Shown: positions 7,772 to 16,526, counted from the stretch's first letter. The stretch is 37,776 bases of DNA from Acidimicrobiaceae bacterium (GCA_026710865.1 JAPOQG010000213.1:1-37776); one strand, 5' to 3'. Numbers and translations: made by a program. The notes: generated by a model not told the origin, from the sequence alone.

Positions 7772-8497
7772 TCAGACCGGACAGCCAGCGGCGGCGACCA
7801 TGAAGTTGCGGTAGAGCTGCTCGGCGTCGGACACGAAGCCGTCCATGTGGCGGTCGGCGTCGGCGGCGAGGGCGTCGATGGAGCCGGGGCCGAGGGTCGA
7901 CTCGAGGGCCTGGCGGTAGGCGTCGATGGCGCCCCAGTTGCGGACGGTGTCGTCCTCGACCTCCACGTGGTACTGCATCGACCAGGCGCAGGGCCCCACC
8001 CGCATGGCCTGAACGCGGCACACAGGGGAGCTGGCCAGCACCACCGCGTCCTCCGGGGGCTGGGCCACGCACACCGAGTGCCACTGCAGGGCATGCTGGC
8101 GCTCGGCCATCTGGTCGAAGATCGGGTCGGTGCGGCCCTCCGGCGTGAGCTCCACCGGCAGCACCCCGATCTCGGGCGGCCGCTGCGGGCCGCAGGTCCC
8201 GCCCAGGGCGTCGGCCAGCAGCTGGTGGCCGAGGCACACCCCCAGGAACGGGCGCTGCAGCTCTCGCACCCAGCGGCGGATGGCCCGCTTCTCCGGCACC
8301 AGCCAGGGATGCTCGTCCACGTCCCACACGTCCATCGGGCCGCCCATGACCCACATGGCGTCGTAGTCCTCCAGGGGCGGGATGGGCTCACCCTCGTCGA
8401 GCTCCACCGCGGTCCACTCGACACCGTCGTCGCGCAGGAAGTCACGCAGACGGCCGGGATGCTCGCAGTCGATGTGCTGCAGCACTAGCAGGCGCAC
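7772..8497 (-). CDS. class I glutamine amidotransferase-like protein
   Basis: A 241-residue stand-alone class I amidotransferase of the GMP-synthase-like type. The nucleophile elbow GVCLGHQLLADALGG puts the catalytic Cys at 88, an MGGPMDVWD oxyanion segment precedes it, and QYHVEVE supplies His177 and Glu179. Such proteins release ammonia from glutamine or act on gamma-glutamyl compounds; the acceptor here is unknown. Its 3' end is the source of the tail fragments at 5022-5107 and 6435-6456. It is divergent from a small membrane-protein gene, and two 29-bp repeats lie between them. Confidence 0.88.
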   Translation of the reverse strand: MRLLVLQHIDCEHPGRLRDFLRDDGVEWTAVELDEGEPIPPLEDYDAMWVMGGPMDVWDVDEHPWLVPEKRAIRRWVRELQRPFLGVCLGHQLLADALGGTCGPQRPPEIGVLPVELTPEGRTDPIFDQMAERQHALQWHSVCVAQPPEDAVVLASSPVCRVQAMRVGPCAWSMQYHVEVEDDTVRNWGAIDAYRQALESTLGPGSIDALAADADRHMDGFVSDAEQLYRNFMVAAAGCPV

Positions 8498-8523
8498 ACC
8501 ACGACGCTACCGCGCCCCGCTCG

Positions 8524-8622
8524 GCGCACCCTGACCGGGAAACAGCCTCCGGCAGCGCAGAGCCCGTCCACGGATGATCCGAGGCACCACGCCGCGCACC
8601 CTGACCGGGAAGTAGCCTCCGG
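8524..8622. repeat. pair of 29-bp direct repeats in a divergent intergenic region
   Basis: A 29-bp unit beginning GCGCACCCTGACCGGGAA and ending AGCCTCCGG occurs at 8524-8552 and 8594-8622, with two mismatches and a 70-bp period. The pair lies between the divergent amidotransferase and small membrane-protein genes, where operators would be expected. The second copy ends 30 bp before the membrane-protein start. Confidence 0.65.
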
Positions 8623-8652
8623 AGGCATCACCAACCGACGGGAGACGGCTGA

Positions 8653-8985
8653 GTGAGGGAGCTGCTACTCGAAGGTCGTGTGTCGTGGCGCTCGGAGAGA
8701 TCGGCGCAGGACAGGACGCTGTCGCTCAGACCGGCGAGGATCTTCGGTCTGCGCCGGCTGATGGCCGCGCTCGGCTTCGCCGCGGTGGCGGCCTTGATGG
8801 TGGCGCTCGTCGCCCTGGCTGCCGGTGCGGTGGCCGCGGGTCTCGGCGCCCGCTGGGTCGAGAGGCGCAGGGAGCAGGGCCTCGACGATCCCATCGCCGT
8901 CGTGCGGCAGCGGGTTCACGAGGCCAGGGAATGGATCGACGCCCGCCGATCGTCGGAGGACAACGCCCCCGGCAGCTACCTGTAG
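8653..8985 (+). CDS. small single-span membrane protein, hypothetical
   Basis: A 110-residue protein from a GTG start with a weak GGGAG ahead of it. Residues about 36-62 (LMAALGFAAVAALMVALVAL and on) form one long Ala/Val-rich membrane helix, flanked by Arg-rich segments. The C-terminal 40 residues are charged and helical (VVRQRVHEAREWIDARR). No family was recognised. It resembles small actinobacterial membrane proteins of the YtxH type in layout only. It converges with the end of the catabolic operon. Confidence 0.6.
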   Translation: MRELLLEGRVSWRSERSAQDRTLSLRPARIFGLRRLMAALGFAAVAALMVALVALAAGAVAAGLGARWVERRREQGLDDPIAVVRQRVHEAREWIDARRSSEDNAPGSYL

Positions 8986-9148
8986 CCGATCCAGGGCGCG
9001 GTCCGGACACGCATGTCCTGTCCGTCGGCAACGAGATCGAGGACTCCACGCCGCTCTGCGGTCTGGCGCTCGTGGCGCAGCCGTCATGGGGATGCGACGC
9101 CGGCGAGGATTCTGAGGGAAGTCGGAGGCTGAAGAGGGCGCCTAGCTC

Positions 9149-9805
9149 TCAGCCGGCTAGCGGTGGAACGGTCTCCACCCGGTAGCTCAACTCCAGCGGG
9201 GAAAGGCCCGGGCCGGCCAGCTCGGCGTGGAAACCGGCGCTGGGGCGGATGTCGCCGATCACGGGCACCGTGCCGGTGAAGGCCACGAAACAGCTGGGCC
9301 GCGGGCCGGCCCACGGGATCGAAGCCGCCAGGTCCAGCGGGGGCAGGTTGGCCCCAGCCGAGCCGTCCTGGTACGCCACGCCGCCGTCGATGCGGCTGGA
9401 CAGCCTGAGATCCTCCCAGCGGTCCCCGACCGCCGCGGCCGGCCATCCGGTGGAGGCCAGCGGCTTGGGGCAGACCCCCTTGGAGGCGACGATGTCGACA
9501 GCCTCCAGGGCCCTGTCGGTGTGGTCGGACCCGAGCGTCACGACCACGTCGTCGCCGTCGACCACCAGCACGATCTCGGCCTCGCCGGAACTCTCGGAGC
9601 CGGCCACCGATATCGAGGGCTCCTGGGAGATCAGCCAGGGCGGGAACACCATGAACAGCGGGATGCTCGCCGGGCGGGGCACGCCGAGAGCGGCCAGTTC
9701 GTCGATGTGGTGCTCGACCGCGGCCCGGTCCCGCCCCGCGTAGCCGATCACCACCAGCACCTCGGGCGCGAACACCCGCTCGACGCCGTCGATCGACAGC
9801 CTCAT
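9149..9805 (-). CDS. DUF2848 family protein
   Basis: A 218-residue protein with the recognisable DUF2848 pattern: VIGYAGRDRAAVEHHIDELA near the N-terminus, GSDHTDRALEAVDIVASKGV with CPKPLA in the middle, and FTGTVPVIGDIRPS near the C-terminus. The GSDHTDR/CPKP segment recalls the core of fumarylacetoacetate-hydrolase-fold enzymes, but that link is a guess. The family has no firm biochemical function that I know of and tends to sit with catabolic or transporter genes, as here. It is the last gene of the 15-gene minus-strand operon. Confidence 0.85.
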   Translation of the reverse strand: MRLSIDGVERVFAPEVLVVIGYAGRDRAAVEHHIDELAALGVPRPASIPLFMVFPPWLISQEPSISVAGSESSGEAEIVLVVDGDDVVVTLGSDHTDRALEAVDIVASKGVCPKPLASTGWPAAAVGDRWEDLRLSSRIDGGVAYQDGSAGANLPPLDLAASIPWAGPRPSCFVAFTGTVPVIGDIRPSAGFHAELAGPGLSPLELSYRVETVPPLAG

Positions 9806-9841
9806 CGCCGCGGGTCCCCGAAGCCCGCCGACTCGGGGCGT

Positions 9842-10198
9842 CTAGGGGTTGTAGCCACCGGTGCGGAACTCCACCATCAGCACTCCCGCCTCGCTGCGCC
9901 ACGGGCCGTGGGGCATGCCCGGCGGGCGGCAGGCGTACATGCCCGCGGTGAACGTCTCGCCCAGGCGCAGGTCGGTCAGGTCGCCCTGCACGATGTAGAC
10001 CTCCTCCCAGAAGTGGTGGGTCAGCACCCCGTTGGCCGACGAGTCCGTGCCGGGCGCGAAGCGCATCAGCCGGGTGTAGGCCCCGTCGGGCCGGCCGTCG
10101 GTCGACAGGATCATCTCGTCGATGCCCTCCACGGGGCCGCCCGCGGGGCGCCACGGCCCGTCGGGAATGTGGAACTCCAGCTCAGGTTTGGATGCCAT
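9842..10198 (-). CDS. cupin domain protein
   Basis: A 118-residue single-domain cupin. Metal-ligand motifs are HHFWEEVYIVQGDL (His61, His62, Glu65/Glu66) and CRPPGMPHGPW (His97). It resembles ChrR/acetylacetone-dioxygenase-like small cupins. In this setting it could be a dioxygenase, an isomerase or a ligand-binding helper in aromatic breakdown. I chose the ATG at 10198, a few bases after the M24 gene's stop, because the longer reading frame upstream overlaps that gene completely and has no family match. Confidence 0.85.
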   Translation of the reverse strand: MASKPELEFHIPDGPWRPAGGPVEGIDEMILSTDGRPDGAYTRLMRFAPGTDSSANGVLTHHFWEEVYIVQGDLTDLRLGETFTAGMYACRPPGMPHGPWRSEAGVLMVEFRTGGYNP

Positions 10199-10203
10199 GT
10201 CAC

Positions 10204-11457
10204 TCACCCCAGTTCGTAGACCTTCGGTTCCAGGCGGTGGTTGATGTTGCGGGCGCCGTCCTCGGTGATCACGTAGGTGTCGCCCATGAACACACCCTTG
10301 ATGATGTCGGTGGTGCACGGGTGGATCTCCACGCACATCGCCATGTTGGGCTCCAGCACCACGTCCTTGTCGGGCCGGTGCGACGTGCCCACGAAGGGGC
10401 CGGCGTCGATCGGGTTGAACACGCCGTGCACCAGCGGGGCCACGATGGTGTAGCCCCGCTCGTTGATGATGCTGCCCGCGGCCCGCAGCTCCTTGGCGGT
10501 GCAGCCCGGCTTCAGCTCGGCCACTATCCGGTGGTAGGCCTCCAGCATCACCTCCAGCAGGTCGGCGTAGTCGGGCGGCGGCTTGGAGAACACCATCGCC
10601 TTGCCCGTCTGGGCCTCGTACCCGTGGCCGTCCCGGGCCCCGACCTCCATCAGCAGCACGTCGTCGGAGGTGATGGTGCGACCGATGGGCCGGGGCCGCT
10701 GGAAGCCGCTGGTGGGGTTGCTCATCGACTCGCTGCCGGCCAGCACCATGCACGGGATCTCGCCCCGCTCCTCGGCGATGGTGGAGTAGATGATCCGGAA
10801 CAGGTCGTGCTCGGTCATGCCGGGACGCAGCTGCTCCATCACCGCCACCTGGGTGGCGTCGCCGATGCGGGCCGCCTCCTCCAGACAGGCGACCTCCTCG
10901 TCGGAGAGCACCAGCCGCATCTTCCAGAACTCGTCGGAGTACTCCTCGAACACCAGGTCCGGGAACGACTCGGTGAGGGCGGCCCAGTGGTCTCGCGACA
11001 CCGACAGGTACGGCGTCGGGTTGATGATGCCGACCCGGCCCCGGCTCAGGCCCAGTTCCTTGAGCCGGTCCACCAGGATGGTGCGGGTGTTGAGGGCGCC
11101 CCGGACGTCACCGAACACCGAGCGGGTCACCCGGTCGGGCAGGCGGGCGTTGAGGCCGAGGATGGCCAGCGTCGGCTCGCCCTCGGCGGGGAAGATCACG
11201 AAGCTGTCGAGCTCCATGGTCCCCATGTAGTTGCTGATCCAGCGCACGTTGGCCCAGCCCCGGTCCCAAAGATGGGCGGCGCTGGCCACCAGCAGGCAGT
11301 CGAGGTCGTGCTCGGCCATGAAGCCCCGCACCAGCGCGTGGCGCCGCTCGAACTCGGCGTCGGAGAAGGTCGGCCAGTCGTAGGCGTCGTGGTTGATCGG
11401 GTGGGGGTAGGTGATGGCCCGGGGGCCGAATTTCGGGGCCGACATGACGTCGGTCAT
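10204..11457 (-). CDS. M24-family peptidase-like protein lacking canonical Asp metal ligands
   Basis: A 417-residue protein of the M24B (Xaa-Pro aminopeptidase/creatinase-like) fold: an N-terminal creatinase-like domain to about 170 and a pita-bread domain after. His344 (PLVHGVF), Glu377 (CVEIHP) and Glu399 (VITEDGA) match three metal ligands. The two Asp ligands do not: the usual [IV]DxGA is MEVGA (Glu271), and the SDITR segment is EAQTGK (Gln283). It may thus be a metal-free, creatinase-like C-N hydrolase rather than a peptidase. Its ATG overlaps the preceding gene's stop (ATGA), so translation is coupled with the gamma-glutamyltransferase homologue. Confidence 0.85.
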   Translation of the reverse strand: MTDVMSAPKFGPRAITYPHPINHDAYDWPTFSDAEFERRHALVRGFMAEHDLDCLLVASAAHLWDRGWANVRWISNYMGTMELDSFVIFPAEGEPTLAILGLNARLPDRVTRSVFGDVRGALNTRTILVDRLKELGLSRGRVGIINPTPYLSVSRDHWAALTESFPDLVFEEYSDEFWKMRLVLSDEEVACLEEAARIGDATQVAVMEQLRPGMTEHDLFRIIYSTIAEERGEIPCMVLAGSESMSNPTSGFQRPRPIGRTITSDDVLLMEVGARDGHGYEAQTGKAMVFSKPPPDYADLLEVMLEAYHRIVAELKPGCTAKELRAAGSIINERGYTIVAPLVHGVFNPIDAGPFVGTSHRPDKDVVLEPNMAMCVEIHPCTTDIIKGVFMGDTYVITEDGARNINHRLEPKVYELG

Positions 11458-13118
11458 GGAGTCTCCTCTCCTAGAGGCCCCCGCGAGCCGGGGGCCTCGT
11501 TGTCATTGACGTAACCGGTTTCGTCGGCGTCGGCGGGCCGGTCGACCCGCACCAGGGCCGCTCCCCGGCGATGGTCGGCCGCACCGAACGTCCCCGAGCC
11601 CTGCGGACCCGCTCCGGCGATGGTGCAACTGCCGAACAGGTCATTGTCGGAGGCCGCGCCGTCGGCCGCGACCGAGTGGCCGCGGCGGGCCAGCTCCGAA
11701 CCCAGGTAGGACGCGAACCCGGGCTCCAGGAACAGCAGGTCGTCGGCATCGGGCAGCCGGGGCGCGCCCGAAAGCCAGCGGGGCCCGTCGATAGCGGCCT
11801 GGGGATCGGCGCCGTCGTCGATGACGGCCCGCAGGACTTGGAAGTTGGTCTGGACCTGGCCCCGGCCGCCCGGCGTGGCCCCCACCAGCCGGCGGCCGCG
11901 TTGGGCGACGTGATAGCCGACCAGGGTGTGCAGGGGCCGCCGCGGCCGGTCCGATCCTCCGGTTCCGTCGACCCGGGCGGGCTGCTTGGCCAGCCGGTCG
12001 TTGAGCACGATCCCGGTGCCCGGCACCACCACCCGGGAGCCGAACTCGTTGAAGAGGCTGTGAATGAACGTCACCATCAGCCCACGGCCGTCGGCCACCG
12101 ACAGGCAGGTCGTGTCAGTGCCTGACGCCGCGGCCGGAGCGGCCGGGGCGCCCGCCGGCGCCAGCACCGAACGGCGCTGATCGGCGATCACCGAGCACCA
12201 GCGGTCGAGCAAGTCCTCGCTCAGCACGGGTGTCACGTCGGACGCCTCCTGCCAGCGGGGCATCCCGGCAAGATCGGAGAAGGCGGCGTGCTTGCACCGC
12301 ACCATCAGGTCGATCCGGTCGGCCTCGCCGTCGATGAGGCGGCCGTCGAGGCGCTCGTAGAGCAGGAGTTGCTGCAGCAGCACCCACCCCATCGACACCG
12401 GCGGCGTCACCGACACCTCGGCCGGGCCGTAGCGGATTGTGATCGGGGGCTCGAAGTCGCTGGAGTGCGCGGCCAGGTCGTCGGCGGAGAGCAGGCCGCC
12501 CAGCCCGTCCACCGTTGCGATCAGGTCGGAGGCCAGCGGCCCCGTGTAGAACGCCGAAGGCCCGCCTGCGGCGATCTCCCGCAGGGTGCGAGCCAGAGCC
12601 GGCAACCGGAAACCGTCGCCCGGGGACGAGCCGTTGCCCTCGCAGAACTCCGACACGAACGGATCGTCACCGCCGACCGCGATGCGGACCCGGTCGAGCG
12701 CCCGAGCGAAGGCGTCGTCGAGGGCGAACCCCTCGTCGGCGAGCTCGGCCGCGGGCTCGATCAGAGCCTCGAAGGGCCGGGATCCGTGGCGCTCCCACAG
12801 CCGCCACCAGGCGTCCACCAGTCCCGGAACCGAGATCGACAGCGGACCGAAGCGGGGCAGGGTGCCGCCGGGGATCGCAGCCGTGGCCAGAGCCCTGGGG
12901 ACCGCGCCGGCGCCGTTGAGCGCCTGCAGCTCGCCGTCGGGGCCCGACACCAGCGCGAAGGCGTCGCCGCCCAGGCCGCACCACGGCAGCTCGCGCACGC
13001 ACTGCACCGCCGAGGCGGCGATGGCTGCGTCCACCGCGTTGCCGCCCGATGCCAGCACAGCCGCGCCGGTGTCGGCGGCCTCGCGGCAGCCGGCGCTGAT
13101 CACCGCCCCCTCAGACAA
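11454..13118 (-). CDS. gamma-glutamyltransferase family protein
   Basis: A 554-residue Ntn-hydrolase homologue of GGT. The autocleavage/nucleophile site is GTDTTCLSVAD with Thr336; canonical enzymes have TTH(F/Y)SV, so the third residue is Cys instead of His. The downstream motif VVVPGTGIVLNDR and the N-terminal GGNAVDAAIA and GLGGDAF segments are typical. No signal peptide is seen, so it is probably cytoplasmic, unlike classical periplasmic GGT. It would remove or transfer a gamma-glutamyl or similar acyl group from an imported substrate. It overlaps the RidA gene by 8 bp and the M24 gene by 4 bp. Confidence 0.88.
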   Translation of the reverse strand: MSEGAVISAGCREAADTGAAVLASGGNAVDAAIAASAVQCVRELPWCGLGGDAFALVSGPDGELQALNGAGAVPRALATAAIPGGTLPRFGPLSISVPGLVDAWWRLWERHGSRPFEALIEPAAELADEGFALDDAFARALDRVRIAVGGDDPFVSEFCEGNGSSPGDGFRLPALARTLREIAAGGPSAFYTGPLASDLIATVDGLGGLLSADDLAAHSSDFEPPITIRYGPAEVSVTPPVSMGWVLLQQLLLYERLDGRLIDGEADRIDLMVRCKHAAFSDLAGMPRWQEASDVTPVLSEDLLDRWCSVIADQRRSVLAPAGAPAAPAAASGTDTTCLSVADGRGLMVTFIHSLFNEFGSRVVVPGTGIVLNDRLAKQPARVDGTGGSDRPRRPLHTLVGYHVAQRGRRLVGATPGGRGQVQTNFQVLRAVIDDGADPQAAIDGPRWLSGAPRLPDADDLLFLEPGFASYLGSELARRGHSVAADGAASDNDLFGSCTIAGAGPQGSGTFGAADHRRGAALVRVDRPADADETGYVNDNEAPGSRGPLGEETP

Positions 13119-13491
13119 CCGCGACCGCCTCTATCTCGATGAGCATCTCGGGGTTCTTGAGGCGGGACACGAACACCGACGACCGTGCGGGCAGGGGTTC
13201 GGGGAAATGCTTGACCCACTGCTCGTTGAGGGGACCGGTCGGGGTTCCCTCCTTGAGGTAGACGGTGGTCTTGACCACGTCGGCCATGGAGGCTCCGGCG
13301 GCGTCCAGGATGGCGGCGATGTTGCGCAGCGCCCAGTCGGCCTGCTCGCCTATGGCGCCCATCTGGCCGGTGTCGCGGTTGCGTCCGGCCTGGCCCGCGG
13401 TGAACACGAGGTTCCCGACGCGGATGGCCTGGCTGAAGGGGCCGGTCGGGGTGGGCGCCCCGTCGGTGGAGACGGCGGTGCGATCGCTCAT
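13111..13491 (-). CDS. RidA/YjgF family protein
   Basis: A 126-residue RidA-type protein: PTPTGPFSQAIRVGNLVFTA at the start, the core DVVKTTVYLK, and the C-terminal pattern PARSSVFVSRL with EIEAVAVV. The Arg of the PARSSVxV motif, needed for imine deamination in true RidA, is present. It probably hydrolyses reactive enamine or imine products of the pathway. The ATG at 13491 overlaps the ABC ATPase stop by 4 bp. Upstream extension to 13665 would run inside that gene and was not used. Confidence 0.88.
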   Translation of the reverse strand: MSDRTAVSTDGAPTPTGPFSQAIRVGNLVFTAGQAGRNRDTGQMGAIGEQADWALRNIAAILDAAGASMADVVKTTVYLKEGTPTGPLNEQWVKHFPEPLPARSSVFVSRLKNPEMLIEIEAVAVV

Positions 13492-14573
13492 GGTGCTTGC
13501 TCCTGACTGTTGGAGGACGGTTGGGGCGCCGACCCGGCGGCGATGCCGCGCCAGTGGTGGCACCGCACCCAATGGAGCCCGCCGGCATGGTCCACCGCCT
13601 CGGGGGGCGGCTCGGTGGCGGCGCACTCGTCGGTGGCGTACGGGCAGCGGGTGCGGTAGCGGCACCCCGACGGGGGGTCGAGGAGGCTGGGCAGCTCTCC
13701 GAGCACCAGCCGGCGGGCGGTCTGCAGCCGGGCCGCACTCTCGGCGTCGGCCCGCGGCACAGACGTGATGAGTCCCTGCGTGTAGGGATGGCGGGGCTCG
13801 GTGAACACCTCCGAGGCGGTGCCCGTCTCCACGATCTGGCCGAGGTACATGACCGCCACCCGGTCACTGAGATGGCGCACCACCGAGAGGTCGTGGGCGA
13901 TGAACAGCATGGCCAGGTCCAGCTCGTCGCGCAGTTCGTCGAGGACGTTGATGATCTGAGCCTGGATGGAAACGTCCAGCGCCGACACCGGCTCGTCGCA
14001 CACCAGCACCGCGGGGGCGGTGACGATGGACCGGGCGATGCCGACCCGCTGCTGCTGCCCGCCGCTGAGCTCGCTGGGAAGGCGGTCGGCCACCGCTTCG
14101 GGCAGCCCGACCAGCTCCATGGCCTCGGCCACCGACCGGGCCCGGCCGGCCCGGTCGCCGATGCCGTGGACCCGGAGCGGCTCGCCGATGAGGGACGACA
14201 CGCTCATGCGGGGGTCGAGCGAGCCGCGGGGATCCTGGAACACCATCTGGATGCGATGGCGCATGCGGCGCAGCTCCCGGCGGGACAGGGTGCCGAGGTC
14301 GGTGTCCTCGAGACGCACCGAGCCCTGCTGCATCGGCACCAGCTGCATGATGGCCCGGGCCAGCGTGGACTTGCCGCACCCGCTCTCGCCCACCAGGCCC
14401 AGCGTCTCGCCGGTGGCCAGGTGCATCGACACCCCGTCCACTGCGGTGATGCGCCCGCCGTCGGTGTCGAACTGCACCACGACGTCGTTCACTTCGAGCA
14501 CGCCCCGCGGCGAGGCGGCTGCGTCAGCCGAGCCGGCCTCCAGCGTCGCTCCGGCGACCGCGGTCTCGCTCAT
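13488..14573 (-). CDS. peptide-type ABC transporter ATP-binding protein (DppF/OppF-like)
   Basis: A 361-residue ATPase of the oligopeptide/dipeptide importer family. Walker A is GESGCGKS, the Q-loop VFQDPRGSLDPRM, signature LSGGQQQR, Walker B VLVCDEPVSALD and H-loop IAHDLSVV. The C-terminal oligopeptide-transporter region follows (RHPYTQGL, then GCRYRTRCP and a C-rich tail). It pairs with the next ATPase upstream to drive the permease. The start overlaps that gene's stop by 4 bp. Confidence 0.94.
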   Translation of the reverse strand: MSETAVAGATLEAGSADAAASPRGVLEVNDVVVQFDTDGGRITAVDGVSMHLATGETLGLVGESGCGKSTLARAIMQLVPMQQGSVRLEDTDLGTLSRRELRRMRHRIQMVFQDPRGSLDPRMSVSSLIGEPLRVHGIGDRAGRARSVAEAMELVGLPEAVADRLPSELSGGQQQRVGIARSIVTAPAVLVCDEPVSALDVSIQAQIINVLDELRDELDLAMLFIAHDLSVVRHLSDRVAVMYLGQIVETGTASEVFTEPRHPYTQGLITSVPRADAESAARLQTARRLVLGELPSLLDPPSGCRYRTRCPYATDECAATEPPPEAVDHAGGLHWVRCHHWRGIAAGSAPQPSSNSQEQAP

Positions 14574-15595
14574 TGGGCCCGCTTCCAGGGACGGCCCGCC
14601 TCGGTGCCATCCTTGGCCCGCTCAGCGGCCAGCCAGCAGGCGCTGAGATGCTGGGGACCCACCGCCACCTCGGGCGGGACCTCGTCGCGGCAGCGGTCGA
14701 AGGCGTGGGCGCAACGAGGCGCGAAGGCGCACGACGATCCGCCCCCTCCGGTTATCGGCGGCTGGCCGGGGATGGGGTGCAACCGTCCGGCGTGGGCATC
14801 CTCGAAACGGGGCACCAGCCGCAGCAGCCCCTCGGTGTAGGGATGGTTGGCCCGGTCGAACAGATGGGCCATCGAGGCCTTCTCCACCAGCTTGCCCGCG
14901 TACATCACCTGCACGTCCTCGCAGGTGGCCGCCACCACCCCGAAGTCGTGGGTGATGAGCATCAGCGCCATGTCCTCGGAGCGGCGCAGCTCGTCGAGCA
15001 GCAGCAGGATCTCGGCCTGCACGGTCACGTCGAGGGCGGTGGTGGGCTCGTCCGCGATGAGCAGGCGGGGCCGGCAGGCGATGGCCAGCGAGATCATCAC
15101 CCGCTGGCGCATGCCGCCGCTGAAGCTGTTGGGCAGCTCGGTGGCCCGCCGCTCGGGATCGGCGATGCCCACCCGGCCCAGCAGCTCGACCGCCTCGGAG
15201 GCCGCCTCGGACCGGCCCATGCCCCGGTGCAGGCGCAGCGACTCGGCGATCTGCTCGCCCACCGTCATCAGGGGATTGAGCGACGTGAGCGGATCCTGGA
15301 AGATCATGCCGATCTGCCCGCCCCGCACGTGCCGCAGCCTGCGCTCGTCGATGCGCAGCAGGTCGGCGCCGTCGAAGTGGACCGACCCGGAGATACGGGC
15401 ATCGTCGGTGATGGCGAACAGCCGCAGCAGGGCCCGGGCGGTCACGCTCTTGCCGCTCCCGCTCTCGCCGACCACGCCCAGTGAGGCGCCGGGTGCCATG
15501 GTGAAGCTGACGCCGTCCACGGCGTGCACCGGCCCCGAGGCGGTGTTGAAGGTGACGTGGAGGTCCTCGACCTCCAGCAGGGGCATTCCGCTCAT
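14570..15595 (-). CDS. peptide-type ABC transporter ATP-binding protein (DppD/OppD-like)
   Basis: A 341-residue ATPase, partner of the preceding entry in a heterodimeric Dpp/Opp importer. Walker A is GESGSGKS, Q-loop IFQDPLTSLNPLM, signature FSGGMRQRVM, Walker B LLIADEPTTALDV, and H-loop ITHDFGVV. A C-terminal oligopeptide region (NHPYTEGL, CAFAPRCAHAFDRC) follows. I used the ATG at 15595 (MSGMPLLEVEDL); the frame continues to 15706, but only as an overlap with the permease gene. Confidence 0.94.
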   Translation of the reverse strand: MSGMPLLEVEDLHVTFNTASGPVHAVDGVSFTMAPGASLGVVGESGSGKSVTARALLRLFAITDDARISGSVHFDGADLLRIDERRLRHVRGGQIGMIFQDPLTSLNPLMTVGEQIAESLRLHRGMGRSEAASEAVELLGRVGIADPERRATELPNSFSGGMRQRVMISLAIACRPRLLIADEPTTALDVTVQAEILLLLDELRRSEDMALMLITHDFGVVAATCEDVQVMYAGKLVEKASMAHLFDRANHPYTEGLLRLVPRFEDAHAGRLHPIPGQPPITGGGGSSCAFAPRCAHAFDRCRDEVPPEVAVGPQHLSACWLAAERAKDGTEAGRPWKRAQ

Positions 15596-15626
15596 CCCGT
15601 CACCACCGAAGAGTCGGCTCCGAACC

Positions 15627-16526
15627 TCATCCGGCCGCCCCCGAGCGAGCCTCCCAGTAGCGGCCCAGCAGGTTGAGCACCAGAACGGAGATGCCGAGCA
15701 GCACACCGGGAAGGATGGTGAGCCACCATGCCACGGCCAGCAGGGGCCGGCCCTCCGAGATCAGCAGTCCCCAGGTGGTGTCGGGCGGCTGCACGCCCAC
15801 CCCCAGGAAGCTCAGCCCGGCCTCCGAGAGCATCACGTGGCCGATCTCGATCACGCACAGCACCAGGATGCGGGGCGCGACGTTGGGCAGCAGGTGCCGC
15901 CCGAGAATGGTCGAGGTGGAGCAGCCGGTGGCGACGGAGGCCTCGATGAAGGTCTCCTCGCGCAGCCGGAGGGCCTCGGCCCGCACCACCCGGGCGAAGA
16001 TGGGCCACACCAGGCACGGCAGGACCACCAGCAGGATTCCCACGTTGGGCCCGAGCAGGCTCAGCAGCAGGATGGCCACCAGGAACATCGGCATGGCTGT
16101 CTGGGCTTCGCCCAAGCGCATCAGCAGCCGGTCGATGCGCCCGCCGAAGTACCCGCCGAGCAGGCCGAACAGCACGCCGATGCCGGCGCCGATCAGGGTG
16201 GCGGTGACCGCGATGAACATCGTGAGCCGGGTGCCGACCACCATCCGGGAGAACAGGTCCCGGCCCAGGGTGTCGGTTCCGAGCAGGTGCAGGCCCTCCG
16301 GCGAGGACTCCCCGGGGCCCAGCAGGCGGGATCGCAGGTTCTGGGCATCGTGGTCGTGGGGGGCGAACACGTCGGGCACGATCGAGGCCGCCACCAGCAG
16401 CAACAGGAAGAGCACCAGCAGGATCCAGCCCCGGCTCCCCAGCATCTTGATGAGCCGGCCCCAGACGCGGTGCTCCGGGGCCCGGGCCGGGCCCTCGCCC
16501 GTGCGCTTGGCGACCACGATGCTCAT
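15627..16526 (-). CDS. peptide-type ABC transporter permease (DppC/OppC-like)
   Basis: A 299-residue inner-membrane permease. The N-terminal OppC-type segment and first span (WILLVLFLLLLVAASIV) are followed by HLLGTDTLGRDLFSRM, the classical DppC signature, then five more spans and the EAA loop EASVATGCSTSTILGRHLLP. The ATG at 16526 (MSIVVAKRTG) overlaps the stop of the other permease by 4 bp. It forms the substrate channel together with that protein. Confidence 0.93.
   Translation of the reverse strand: MSIVVAKRTGEGPARAPEHRVWGRLIKMLGSRGWILLVLFLLLLVAASIVPDVFAPHDHDAQNLRSRLLGPGESSPEGLHLLGTDTLGRDLFSRMVVGTRLTMFIAVTATLIGAGIGVLFGLLGGYFGGRIDRLLMRLGEAQTAMPMFLVAILLLSLLGPNVGILLVVLPCLVWPIFARVVRAEALRLREETFIEASVATGCSTSTILGRHLLPNVAPRILVLCVIEIGHVMLSEAGLSFLGVGVQPPDTTWGLLISEGRPLLAVAWWLTILPGVLLGISVLVLNLLGRYWEARSGAAG

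Noticed and set aside
10192-11514. 440-residue open frame on the plus strand
   Set aside because: It is the antisense shadow of the M24 gene, with an Arg/His/Val/Gly-rich composition and no family match.
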